A stretch of 64,000 bases of DNA from Rossellomorea sp. y25 (GCF_038049935.1 NZ_CP145886.1:191001-255000), one strand, 5' to 3'; counted from the stretch's first letter, positions 33,299 through 41,612 are shown. Numbers and translations: made by a program. The notes: generated from the sequence alone by a model not told the origin.

Positions 33299-34263
33299 GT
33301 TCATTCATAGAAATTAATCAGTTAACCAAAACATTTAAAGATAAAGAGGTACTAACCAACGTTACGTTCTCATTAAACAAAGGCGAGATCCTCACATTGG
33401 TTGGAGCATCCGGGTCTGGTAAATCAACATTCCTTCGCATTCTCTCCGGGTTAGAGTCTGCGACAGAAGGGAATACGTATATTGATGGGAAAGATATCTC
33501 CTCTTTAAAGCCTCAAAAACGCCCCATTGGGATGGTCTTTCAACAGCCATTATTATTCCCTCATATGAATGTCCTGGAAAATGTCATGTACGGGCTGGAA
33601 ATGAAAGAACGAAACAAAGGGAAAAACAAGAAAAAAGCCATGAACTATATTGAACGAGTAGGCCTCGATGAAGTAATGCATCATTATCCTTCTGAGCTTT
33701 CCGGTGGTCAGCAGCAACGGGTATCCCTGATACGATCTTTGATTTTAAAGCCGAAGCTTTTACTTTTAGACGAACCTTTCAGCAGTCTGGATTTGCAGCT
33801 AAGGAAGGAACTGAGGCAATGGGTACGGCACATTTTTAAAGAAGAAGAAACAACCGTCATATTCGTCACGCATGATCGCGATGAAGCGTATGAACTTGGA
33901 GATCGAGTGGCTGTTTTACAGAGTGGCAGATTCTTGCAGATAGGAACACCGGAGGATATCTATTATCGGCCACACACTCCATTTGTGGCTTCTTTCATGA
34001 GTGATGGACTCACCCTGAATCAGCAGCAATTCATTCACGCCTCCAACATAAAAGTAAGTTGCAGCTCTGCCGACACGTCCCTGCTAAGATGGAAAGGAAC
34101 AGTGAGGCAAAAATTATTTTTAGCCGGCACGAATCTCTATGAAGTATGGGTGGATGAACTGGAGCAAAAGCTAAACCTACCCATTGAACAAGACGCTTCT
34201 ACTGAAGACATCTGGCTTTATGCAGAGGAAGAGAGCATCCAAACGTTTGAGAAAGAGGAATAG
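33295..34263 (+). CDS. ABC transporter ATP-binding protein (YnjD-like)
   Basis: The 322-residue protein has all ATPase motifs: Walker A GASGSGKST, Q-loop VFQQPLLFPH, signature LSGGQQQR, Walker B LLLLDEPF and the switch His in VTHDRDEA. A C-terminal extension of about 90 residues resembles the TOBE-like regulatory domain of iron and sulfate ATPases. It starts at TTG 33295 behind GGGAGGAAG, its start overlapping the permease stop codon (TTGA). An upstream ATG at 33244 lies inside the permease gene and lacks a site. Confidence 0.92.
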   Translation: MSSFIEINQLTKTFKDKEVLTNVTFSLNKGEILTLVGASGSGKSTFLRILSGLESATEGNTYIDGKDISSLKPQKRPIGMVFQQPLLFPHMNVLENVMYGLEMKERNKGKNKKKAMNYIERVGLDEVMHHYPSELSGGQQQRVSLIRSLILKPKLLLLDEPFSSLDLQLRKELRQWVRHIFKEEETTVIFVTHDRDEAYELGDRVAVLQSGRFLQIGTPEDIYYRPHTPFVASFMSDGLTLNQQQFIHASNIKVSCSSADTSLLRWKGTVRQKLFLAGTNLYEVWVDELEQKLNLPIEQDASTEDIWLYAEEESIQTFEKEE

Positions 34264-34275
34264 GAGGGAAGAAGA

Positions 34276-34935
34276 ATGAAGAAGAAGGAGATCGGTAAGA
34301 TCCTGTTGTTCATTACCATATTACTGATCCTCATGTGGCTGAGCCGGAATTTCTTTAACGTAAAGCCACATGACATCAGAGATTGGATAGTGTCCTTCGG
34401 TATTTGGGCTCCTATTGTTTTTATTGTCGTCTATACGATTCGCCCGCTGATTCTTTTTCCGGCTTCCATCCTTTCATTGGCTGCAGGTCTTGCTTTCGGT
34501 GCATTTGGAGGCTTCATATACATTTTGATCGGAGCTTTAGGTGGTGCAACGGTAGCCTATTATACTGCGAGCTTCCTTGGTGCGAAACTATTAAAAAGAC
34601 CGTCTCCACGTATGATCAAGATCCGCGAGAAGATGGAGGAGAACGGTTTTGTGTATGTATTACTATTACGGCTCGTTCCGTTTTTAAACTTCGATCTCAT
34701 CAGTTACCTTGCCGGCATGGGGAAGGTGAGATACATTTCATTCATTTTCGCTACAGCCATCGGGATTTTACCTGGTACGTTTGGGTATGTATTTCTGGGG
34801 TCAAGCTTGGTAGGAGAAGATCGAACGAATTTATATATCGCTATCGGCTTTTTCTTGATGATGATCATCGTGCCTTTAATCTTCAAGAAAAAAATGAAAG
34901 ACTGGCTGGGATTATCGAGTAAAGATGACAAGTAA
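34276..34935 (+). CDS. TVP38/TMEM64 family membrane protein (YdjX/YdjZ-like)
   Basis: The 219-residue protein has five to six membrane segments and the VTT-domain landmarks of the TVP38 family: RPLILFPASILSLAAGLAFG, the glycine-rich GALGGATVAYYTASFLG, and FVYVLLLRLVPFLNFDLISYLAG. E. coli ydjX and ydjZ, two proteins of this family, sit next to ynjABCD, so the linkage with the YnjBCD-type transporter is conserved across phyla. It lies 12 bp after the ATPase gene. AGGAGGGAAG precedes the ATG. Role unknown, probably in membrane lipid handling or transport. Confidence 0.88.
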   Translation: MKKKEIGKILLFITILLILMWLSRNFFNVKPHDIRDWIVSFGIWAPIVFIVVYTIRPLILFPASILSLAAGLAFGAFGGFIYILIGALGGATVAYYTASFLGAKLLKRPSPRMIKIREKMEENGFVYVLLLRLVPFLNFDLISYLAGMGKVRYISFIFATAIGILPGTFGYVFLGSSLVGEDRTNLYIAIGFFLMMIIVPLIFKKKMKDWLGLSSKDDK

Positions 34936-34949
34936 AGGATGGGAAATAC

Positions 34950-35531
34950 ATGTTAGATACGCATGCCCGTAAGTGGGTGCAGCCAAGTATTGAGGGGACA
35001 GCACGTTTGTTTTTGAAAAGGGGATTATCAGCCAATCAGGTGACGTTGATTGCTTTTATAGTAGGTTCAGCTACAGGTCTGGTCTATTATTTTGGATTCC
35101 CGATCTTAGCCGTACTCTTATTATGGTTATCCGGCTTTTTGGACGCAGTCGATGGTACCATGGCCCGATTAACGAAGCCCTCCCCCTTTGGAACCGTCAT
35201 GGATGTCACTTTTGATCGAATCGTCGAGATCAGTGTCATTCTGGGCGTTGCTTTCATACACCCTGAGATTATGTGGGCGCTTCTGTTACTGAGCGTATCC
35301 ATCATTATTTCCATGACGATTTTCCTGACAGTAGGAGCCGTATCAGAGAAACAGGGAATGAAATCCTTTTATTATCAGGCAGGACTTGCTGAGAGGACGG
35401 AAGGATTCATTCTGTTCAGTGCCATGATGATATTTCCGTCCATCGTCCTGTGGACCACCTTATTGTTTTTTGCAGTAGAATTGTTCACGGGCTTACAGCG
35501 ATTTCTAGAAGCGAAACGTTTACTTTCATAA
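34950..35531 (+). CDS. CDP-alcohol phosphatidyltransferase family protein (YnjF-like)
   Basis: The 193-residue membrane protein has the CDP-alcohol phosphatidyltransferase motif DAVDGTMARLTK followed by FGTVMDVTFD, giving the required D-x2-D-G-x2-A-R, then G-x3-D-x3-D metal-binding residues. Such enzymes swap CMP of a CDP-lipid for an alcohol. The alcohol here is not evident. E. coli ynjF, of the same family, lies in the corresponding cluster. It is 14 bp after the TVP38 gene and 9 bp before the flavoprotein, so it is firmly within the operon. Confidence 0.88.
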   Translation: MLDTHARKWVQPSIEGTARLFLKRGLSANQVTLIAFIVGSATGLVYYFGFPILAVLLLWLSGFLDAVDGTMARLTKPSPFGTVMDVTFDRIVEISVILGVAFIHPEIMWALLLLSVSIIISMTIFLTVGAVSEKQGMKSFYYQAGLAERTEGFILFSAMMIFPSIVLWTTLLFFAVELFTGLQRFLEAKRLLS

Positions 35532-35540
35532 GGAGGAGAG

Positions 35541-36971
35541 ATGAAGATGGATCAATACGATTTGATAGTAATAGGGGGAGGAGCGGGTGGACTGACCGTT
35601 GCATCAGGAGCCGCTTCTTTGGGAGCAAAAGTGGCACTCATCGAAAAAAGCGGCCTTTTGGGCGGAGACTGCCTTCACTTTGGGTGCGTTCCATCCAAGG
35701 CATTCATCCAATCGGCGAGAGAAGTGGCTGCGATCCGGGCAAGCAATGATTATGGTTTCGATACAAAGGGTTCAGTCGATATGAAAAAGGTAAGGGCGAG
35801 GGTCAAAGAAGCCATTGCCCATATTCAACAACATGACGATCCCGATCGATTCCTGCAATTAGGGGTCGATATTTACTTCGGGGGAGCAGAGTTTCTTGAT
35901 CCTCATACGATTTTAGTGGAAAAAGAGGACCGGATATCCGGGAAGAGAATAGTCGTTGCAACAGGGTCAAGTCCTCTCATTCCTGGAATCCAAGGCTTGG
36001 AAGACGTTGAGTATCATACGAATGAAACGGTATTTGAAGTAGATGAGCTGCCCCGCCGAGTCGTATTTATCGGAGGGGGCCCGATTGGTTTAGAACTGGC
36101 ACAAGCATTTTCTCACCTTGGATCAGAAGCAGTCGTCCTTGAAAAAAATGATGAGATATTAGGGAAAGAGGATAAAGAAATCCGTGAAGTAGCCACAGAC
36201 CTATTAGAAAAGGATATTCAGTTTGTTTATGGAGCGGAAATCGAACGTGTATCCGAGAGGGACGGGGAGAAAGTGGTCCACTATGTGCAAGACGGTGTAG
36301 AGCATACGGTGGAAGGGGATTTATTGTTTCTGGCTGCCGGACGGAAACCTGGTACGGATTCTTTGAACCTATCTGCTGCCGGAGTAGAAGTGGACAATCG
36401 GGGCTTCATCAAAGTGAATGACGAACTAAGAACCAACCATTCTCATATATTCGCGATTGGAGACGTCAATGGTCGATATCCATTCACCCACAGTGCAGGA
36501 ATGGAAGGGAAGCTTGTCGTCCAAAATGCAGTGTTTGGCTTGAAACGCAAGGTTTCCTATAACAAACTGCCGTGGACAACCTATACGACACCTGAGGTCT
36601 TTCATATTGGGCTGACCGAGGAAGAGGCTCTTGAACAAGGATTAGAATACAAAGTCTATAAGAAAACATTGGACGAAGTCGATCGATTCGTCGCAGACCA
36701 TCGAACAGAAGGTCTCATAAAAATCATCACAGACGGGAGCGGGAAGATCCTCGGCGCCCACGCAGTCGGATCCGGTGCAGGAGACTGGATGCAGCCTATC
36801 GTGTTTGCCATGGAAAAAGGAAGCAAAATCGGCGCACTGTCCAATATGGTCTATCCTTACCCGAATCACGCTGCAGCCGTCCAGCAGGTAGCGGATCTCT
36901 ATTGGAGAGAGAAGTTGTTTGATGGTGTACTGCCGGTGATTAGTAAGAAGTTTGTTGAAATTTTCAGATGA
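35541..36971 (+). CDS. Mercuric reductase/dihydrolipoamide dehydrogenase-like flavoprotein
   Basis: The 476-residue protein is a class I pyridine nucleotide-disulfide oxidoreductase. It has the FAD-binding GGGAGGLTVA at the N-terminus, the redox disulfide in GGDCLHFGCVPSKA, the NAD(P)H-binding GGGPIGLELA, the second FAD motif HIFAIGDVNG, and the dimerisation domain ending near YPYPNHAAAVQQ. It lacks the N-terminal heavy-metal domain and C-terminal cysteine pair of true MerA, so its substrate is unknown. AGGAGG precedes the ATG. It is the last gene of the ynj-like operon, followed by a terminator. Confidence 0.9.
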   Translation: MKMDQYDLIVIGGGAGGLTVASGAASLGAKVALIEKSGLLGGDCLHFGCVPSKAFIQSAREVAAIRASNDYGFDTKGSVDMKKVRARVKEAIAHIQQHDDPDRFLQLGVDIYFGGAEFLDPHTILVEKEDRISGKRIVVATGSSPLIPGIQGLEDVEYHTNETVFEVDELPRRVVFIGGGPIGLELAQAFSHLGSEAVVLEKNDEILGKEDKEIREVATDLLEKDIQFVYGAEIERVSERDGEKVVHYVQDGVEHTVEGDLLFLAAGRKPGTDSLNLSAAGVEVDNRGFIKVNDELRTNHSHIFAIGDVNGRYPFTHSAGMEGKLVVQNAVFGLKRKVSYNKLPWTTYTTPEVFHIGLTEEEALEQGLEYKVYKKTLDEVDRFVADHRTEGLIKIITDGSGKILGAHAVGSGAGDWMQPIVFAMEKGSKIGALSNMVYPYPNHAAAVQQVADLYWREKLFDGVLPVISKKFVEIFR

Positions 36972-36980
36972 TAGATATAG

Positions 36981-37015
36981 AAAGCGCGACTGCTGGGAGG
37001 TGGTTGCGTTTTTTG
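36981..37015 (+). terminator. Terminator of the ynj-like operon
   Basis: CGCGAC pairs with GTTGCG (one G-U) around a 12-nt loop and is followed by TTTTTT, about ten bases after the stop codon at 36971. Confidence 0.7.
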
Positions 37016-37071
37016 TTGGTGAATGTGCGGATTGCGGTGAGGGTAAGGTGTGGGGTGTGGTATGACGCGTG

Positions 37072-37173
37072 TTCACAATTTGGCACAACAAACGCTAAAA
37101 GTGGCACAAGTTTGTATGAAAGTGGCACAATAAACCGCAAAAGCGGCACAAGTTGCTCGAAAGTGGCACAACA
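37072..37173 (+). repeat. Array B: GTGGCACAA core repeated every 20-21 bp, upstream of NERD gene 1
   Basis: GGCACAA begins at 37082, 37103, 37124, 37145 and 37165, with steps of 21, 21, 21 and 20 bp. It is led by TTCACAATTTGGCACAA, identical to the lead of array A at 10450. Spacers alternate between two kinds, one like TAAACNGCAAAAG and one like GTTTNNTCGAAAG, also as in array A. It lies between the terminator of the upstream operon and the NERD gene. AAAGGGTTTTT follows about 55 bp after the last core. Confidence 0.82.
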
Positions 37174-37275
37174 CACGAGCTTATCCTCTCAAAATACATA
37201 TTATATTTGGAAAAATAAAGGGTTTTTCGATTCTATGTCGAATAGATAGATTAAGAAATAGGAGGAGTTGATAAA

Positions 37276-37380
37276 TTGATCGCTAAAAACAGAGAAATCC
37301 CGCGGAGAATCTTAATGAATGAAGTATTATTAGAAAGATGACGGCCCACCCATTCTCTCTGGGAGATCATTAAAACAGAT
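37276..37380 (+). pseudogene. Interrupted 5' end of NERD gene 1 (in-frame TGA at 37339)
   Basis: A strong GGAGGAG at 37261-37267 is correctly placed for a TTG at 37276. From there the frame runs LIAKNREIPRRILMNEV, then LLER and a TGA stop at 37339-37341, and continues in the same frame (RPTHSLWEIIKTD) into the open frame at 37381. The paralogue at 47078 has an equivalent TTG start (LICKELKVPI) and LLWR-LPLNHQKIPIVDKD before the same KRKAGY motif. The TGA therefore looks like a point nonsense mutation in an otherwise intact leader segment. Confidence 0.65.
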
Positions 37381-38295
37381 TTGGCAAAGCGAAAGGCCGG
37401 TTATCGGGGAGAGTTGCAATTAGATTACCATCTGAAGTTTATATCTCAAGATAAAAATATGATGATCTTGCATGATCTACGCTTAGAAATAGATGACCGT
37501 TACTTCCAAATCGACAGCCTCATCCTGACTCCATATGTCGTGATACTCCTGGAAGTTAAACACATAGCTGGTATATACACCTTAGACTCAAGGTTCGATC
37601 AAGCTATCCGAAAGTTTGAAGATAAAGAAGAAGCTTTCAGCCATCCTGTCACCCAGGTAGAACGCCAGAAAAAGCAGTTGCTCCGTTGGTTGACAAAAAT
37701 GAAAATCCCCTCAATCCCTATCACAACTCTGGTCGTCATGACAAATCGCTCGACTGTCATAAATACATTCTCTCCTCACGAAAAGTATACTAATGTAATC
37801 AGGGTGGAAAATGTAGAGGAAAGAATCCTATCCCTGCTCACAGCATATAGAAAAGAACATCCTTCCTTTAAACAAGTTAGAAAAGCGTCCGCCTTATTAG
37901 TAAAAAAGCATGAACCTCTCATAGCATTCCCCGAAGAAATCTATGGTATCTCCCGAGAGGAAATCATTACAGGAGTACAATGTCCAGAATGTCGGCACTT
38001 GCCCATGTTAAGAAAATATGGTCATTGGCAGTGTCTGAAATGCGGGGGGAAATCAAAGAACGCACATAAATCAGCCCTATTGGACTATTCTTTGTTGCTG
38101 GGAGACGAAATTACGAATAAACAGCTAAGAAAATTTCTCCACTTGGAATCCAGAAAGACGGCTCTCAAAATACTCCAGTCCATGAATCTCCCCTCAACCG
38201 GTACTACAAACAACATAACCTACTACATCACCCACCATACCGACGAACAAACCTCTCATCAATCCAATTCTTCATACGCCAAGCCCATCCACTGA
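37381..38295 (+). CDS. NERD-domain nuclease-related protein 1, probably disrupted at its start
   Basis: The 304-residue frame holds a NERD domain with the restriction-like residues: GYRGELQLDY (Glu), FQIDSLILTP (Asp) and LEVKHIAGI (Glu, Lys). It also has a C-terminal zinc ribbon (CPECRHLPMLRKYGHWQCLKC, two CxxC pairs) and a final winged-helix-like segment. The true start is probably TTG 37276, from which an in-frame TGA separates this part. No ribosome binding site lies before the TTG at 37381, so expression is doubtful. Its 3' end runs 68 bp into the convergent oxidoreductase gene and its last 25 or so residues have no match in the paralogue at 47078. It lies directly after array B. Confidence 0.7.
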   Translation: MAKRKAGYRGELQLDYHLKFISQDKNMMILHDLRLEIDDRYFQIDSLILTPYVVILLEVKHIAGIYTLDSRFDQAIRKFEDKEEAFSHPVTQVERQKKQLLRWLTKMKIPSIPITTLVVMTNRSTVINTFSPHEKYTNVIRVENVEERILSLLTAYRKEHPSFKQVRKASALLVKKHEPLIAFPEEIYGISREEIITGVQCPECRHLPMLRKYGHWQCLKCGGKSKNAHKSALLDYSLLLGDEITNKQLRKFLHLESRKTALKILQSMNLPSTGTTNNITYYITHHTDEQTSHQSNSSYAKPIH

Positions 38296-39316
38296 CTAAC
38301 GAAAACGATCCGTATGTCAAAAAGCCTCTCTTATCACCCACCGACATAATCGCAAGGTAGCGTTCCTGGGGCTCAAAAGGAATGATTGTTCCGGTTGCCG
38401 CAGCTCCGTTCAGGTTTTTCCACAGAACAGGTCCTTGGCGTACAGCTGTCACCCCATTTTTCGGAATATCCGGAAAGTCCTTTAAAGTCGCGCAATCCCC
38501 GGTTCCAAATACGTTGGGATATTCCACTGATTGAAGATAGCTGTTCACCAGCAGAAAACCTTTTTCATCTGTCGGTAAAATGCTGCTCCCGAATAGGGGA
38601 GGTGCTTTAGGTCCTCCTAAAAAAATCACTTCATCGTAGTCGATGCTTGTGCCGTTATCTGCATATACGCGAGTATCATCTACTTTTTCAACGCGCCCCT
38701 GATGTAGCTCAACCCCATTTGAAAGAGTAAGCCCTGTTATTTTTTTCGAAGAATGGGAACCGGCTTTTTCTAAGAGGGGGGAGGAATGAACAACCGTTAC
38801 CATATGTTCCTTAAAGCCGTTGTCCACCTTCCATGCCTTCAATGACAATGCCATTTCAATACTCGCCGCCCCGCCTCCGATAAAGACGGTTTTCCTGCTG
38901 TTATACAACTTCTCTATTTGCTCAGGGAATTGATAGTTTGGTTTGATCGGAAGATTGTGTTCATGTAAGCCCTCGATTTCCAATGAGTCATTGCGGGATC
39001 CAATGTCGAAGGAAACAAAGTCGTAAGTGAAGATGTCCCCTTTGTCCGTTAGAAGATTTTGCTGATCAGGGTCGATCGATAGAACGGTCCTTTCGACGAA
39101 TTCACACTCAGCGCTCTCACACAATCGCTTTAAATCGATTCGCGTTTCCTCTAAAGAATAGATCCCTTCCGTATATCCGGAGAACATTCCTGAATAATAT
39201 TGATAACGTGAAGGGGAAATGAGGACCCACTTCACGTTATCATCCTGATTTTCTCTCCGTTTTTTTAAGCAATGCAGGTGACTGTGTCCGCCACCGACTA
39301 AGATGATTGTTTTCAT
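38228..39316 (-). CDS. FAD-dependent pyridine nucleotide-disulfide oxidoreductase (NDH-2/SelD-N-terminal type)
   Basis: The 362-residue protein has an N-terminal FAD-binding motif in the variant form ILVGGGHSHLHCLKK, a second dinucleotide site FIGGGAASIEMAL, and the C-terminal FGTGDCATL. The GGGHSH start is typical of the oxidoreductases related to NDH-2 and to the N-terminal domain fused to some selenide water dikinases. The electron acceptor is unknown. AAAGGAG precedes the ATG. It follows the GNAT gene by 12 bp on the same strand. Its 3' end overlaps the convergent NERD frame by 68 bp. Confidence 0.85.
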   Translation of the reverse strand: MKTIILVGGGHSHLHCLKKRRENQDDNVKWVLISPSRYQYYSGMFSGYTEGIYSLEETRIDLKRLCESAECEFVERTVLSIDPDQQNLLTDKGDIFTYDFVSFDIGSRNDSLEIEGLHEHNLPIKPNYQFPEQIEKLYNSRKTVFIGGGAASIEMALSLKAWKVDNGFKEHMVTVVHSSPLLEKAGSHSSKKITGLTLSNGVELHQGRVEKVDDTRVYADNGTSIDYDEVIFLGGPKAPPLFGSSILPTDEKGFLLVNSYLQSVEYPNVFGTGDCATLKDFPDIPKNGVTAVRQGPVLWKNLNGAAATGTIIPFEPQERYLAIMSVGDKRGFLTYGSFSLVSGWAWRMKNWIDERFVRRYGG

Positions 39317-39328
39317 AATGAATCTCCT

Positions 39329-39880
39329 TTATAGAGGACGTTGTTCCTCCCATTCTTCTCGAATCAAGCCCATACGGATAGAGTCGTAGTATACTCCATT
39401 GTAATAACGGCATTTTCTCATTCTTCCTTCGAGTTTCATCCCGATTTTTTCAGCGGCCTTCATCATCCGTTCATTCCCTGACCAGGTGGTGATGCCAACA
39501 CGGCCGATTTCCTTTGTTTGAAACAAGTGGTCCACCCAGAGGGATAGCGCTTCTGTTCCGTAGCCGCCGTTCCAATAAGAGGGGTCATAAATCACGATGC
39601 CGGCTTCAAGCCATCTTGTGGGTTCGAATTCCCAATAGTATCCGACGGTTCCGATTGTCTTTCCGTTTACTTCAATGATGCGTTGAAATTCATCGCTGCG
39701 ACTTTTATTCTTTATGGAGGATTCCATGTACTCTTCACGTGTTAAGCGTTTATGTTCAAAATAAGGGGCATCCCATTTCTTCCATTCGGGAGAAGGATCT
39801 CCATAAATATAGTCCCATAGAGTAGAAAGATCTCTTTCTTCTATTTTTCTAAGTGTTACACGCTGACTTGTTATTTTCAA
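39329..39880 (-). CDS. GNAT family N-acetyltransferase (RimJ/RimL type)
   Basis: The 183-residue protein matches the RimJ/RimL-type GNAT fold: the start SQRVTLRKIEERDL, the acetyl-CoA-binding region YWNGGYGTEALSLWVDHLF (in place of Q/RxxGxG/A), and NERMMKAAEKIGMKLEGRMRK. It would acetylate an amino group on a protein N-terminus or small molecule. The start is TTG at 39880 behind AAAGGAG. A nearby ATG is out of frame and stops at once. It is the first gene of a pair with the flavoprotein. Confidence 0.88.
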   Translation of the reverse strand: MKITSQRVTLRKIEERDLSTLWDYIYGDPSPEWKKWDAPYFEHKRLTREEYMESSIKNKSRSDEFQRIIEVNGKTIGTVGYYWEFEPTRWLEAGIVIYDPSYWNGGYGTEALSLWVDHLFQTKEIGRVGITTWSGNERMMKAAEKIGMKLEGRMRKCRYYNGVYYDSIRMGLIREEWEEQRPL

Positions 39881-40089
39881 TTCATGAGCACTCCTTTAAT
39901 ATGTCAATATTTCCATTATACAGAAAATAGCGTTTTCATGAGGAAAGCTCGTTTAATCGAAAAAAAAGAATGGGTGCCAGATATGAACGAATCACTGTAG
40001 AAGGAAGCAGTTCAATGGATTTAGTGGTCACCTCGTCAAACGGATACTTGCGGGGGATAAGTAGTCGTAGCCTTTCAACAAGAAAACAG

Positions 40090-40118
40090 AGGTCCGTCCC
40101 TCATATAGGGACGGACCT
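40090..40118. terminator. Palindromic terminator built from two dispersed GGGACGGACCT motifs
   Basis: A perfect 12-bp stem (AGGTCCGTCCCT with AGGGACGGACCT) encloses CATAT. It lies just downstream of the minus-strand symporter gene (stop at 40126), with CTGTTTTCTTG following on that strand. The same GAGGTCCGTCCCTCAT 16-mer recurs elsewhere in the window. Confidence 0.75.
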
Positions 40119-40125
40119 CCTTAAA

Positions 40126-41313
40126 TCAGCTTGCTTTTATTTTAGAGAGAGGTACTTTTTTTTTCAGTGTCAGTTTGTCCACAATCGATGTGATCGCACC
40201 ATCACCCGTTACGTTACACGCAGTTCCAAAGCTGTCTTGTGCAAGGTAAAGGGCAATCATGAGGGATGTCATCGTTGGTCCGAACCCTAACATTGATTCA
40301 AGTAAACCCAGGGCAGCCATGACAGCTCCACCAGGAACACCAGGTGCCGCAATCATCGTGATTCCAAGCATCAGAATGAATGGGAATAACTGAGTGAACT
40401 GTAAGGCTTCACCTTGAATGAACATGACGGCCATGGCACAGCTGACAAGGGTAATCGTACTACCTGATAGATGGATCGTTGCCAAAAGAGGTACAGAGAA
40501 ATCTGCAATACGTTCCCTGGAACCGATTTTCTTTGAGCGCTCAAGCGTTACGGGAATCGTAGACGCGGAAGATTGAGTCCCCAGTGCCGTAAAGTAAGCT
40601 GGCAGCATGCTTTTCATCATAGATAGCGGGTTTTGTTTTCTTAACGTTCCAGCCGTTGTATATTGTAAAATTAAAAAGACTACATGTAAAAGAATGATCA
40701 TAACAAATACTTTAGCGAATACAGACATGATGGCACTGACTTGTCCACCTTGAGTCATGTTCGCGAAAATTCCAAGAATATGAACCGGTAAGAGCGGAAT
40801 AATGATTTTTTCAATCACAAGTTCAATGATGTTTCTGAATTCATTCATGCCCTTTTGAAGAGCGTCTCCCTTAATGGCAGCCATTCCAAGACCAATGGTG
40901 AAGGCGATGAGTAAAGCCGTCATAACGCCCATGATAGGTGGCATTTCCACTGTGAAGAACCCTTTGAGAAGTGCTTCTTCGGGATTTTCGAATGATTGAG
41001 ACGTTTGATTTGCTAACAAAGTTGGGTAAATAGACTTCGCAACCGTAAAGGCGAGTAAGCCGGCTAACACCGTGGAACCATAGGCGAGAGCTGTGGTTAA
41101 ACCGAGCAGCTTTCCTGCTCCTTTCCCCATGGATCCGATTCCTGGAGCAATAAATCCTATAATGATTAATGGAATAGCGAATCCGAGGAAATTACCGAAT
41201 AATCCATTAAACGTAACGAAAATTTTAACGAACGACTCTGGTGCATACGCTCCAATGACAATACCTAATGCAATACCTAAGAGGATCTTAGGCAGTAAAC
41301 CTAGCTTTCTCAT
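40126..41313 (-). CDS. Dicarboxylate/amino acid:cation symporter (DAACS family)
   Basis: The 395-residue membrane protein has about eight helices plus re-entrant loops and the family signatures: TALGTQSSASTIPVTLERSK (the serine-rich stretch), HLSGSTITL, and the C-terminal APGVPGGAVMAALGLL and DSFGTACNVTGDGA. It takes up a dicarboxylate or acidic or neutral amino acid with Na+ or H+. The substrate is not resolved. The frame extends to 41364, but AAGGAGG fixes the ATG at 41313. Monocistronic. Confidence 0.92.
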   Translation of the reverse strand: MRKLGLLPKILLGIALGIVIGAYAPESFVKIFVTFNGLFGNFLGFAIPLIIIGFIAPGIGSMGKGAGKLLGLTTALAYGSTVLAGLLAFTVAKSIYPTLLANQTSQSFENPEEALLKGFFTVEMPPIMGVMTALLIAFTIGLGMAAIKGDALQKGMNEFRNIIELVIEKIIIPLLPVHILGIFANMTQGGQVSAIMSVFAKVFVMIILLHVVFLILQYTTAGTLRKQNPLSMMKSMLPAYFTALGTQSSASTIPVTLERSKKIGSRERIADFSVPLLATIHLSGSTITLVSCAMAVMFIQGEALQFTQLFPFILMLGITMIAAPGVPGGAVMAALGLLESMLGFGPTMTSLMIALYLAQDSFGTACNVTGDGAITSIVDKLTLKKKVPLSKIKAS

Positions 41314-41612
41314 CCTGGTGTCCTCCTTGAAAATACAAATGTTTTTAATAGAAAGATTGTACACCTTATAGGGGGATATTTTAATAGCTTTTTAAATAGG
41401 CGAAATCTTAAGTGTATTCAGAATAATGTTGTTGACTCCCTGTCGCAGGACTAGTTTTCCTTTGCATACATATATAATGGGCTTTGACTTAAATGTCTTT
41501 CGAATCAAGACAAATGTGGTAATTTTTATTTTCCATAGGAATCATTCTTTCCCTTTCCCATGAAAGTGATAAAATAGAAACATCTATTGTGAATATTGGA
41601 GGTAACTCATAC

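Noticed and set aside
34383..34922. 179-residue plus-strand frame within the TVP38 gene
   Set aside because: It is a shifted frame of a gene with recognisable membrane domain, with Cys/His/Arg-rich composition and no start signal.
37339..37341. Selenocysteine or programmed read-through at the TGA
   Set aside because: The paralogue has no Cys at this place and the region is not part of an active site. A simple nonsense mutation is enough.
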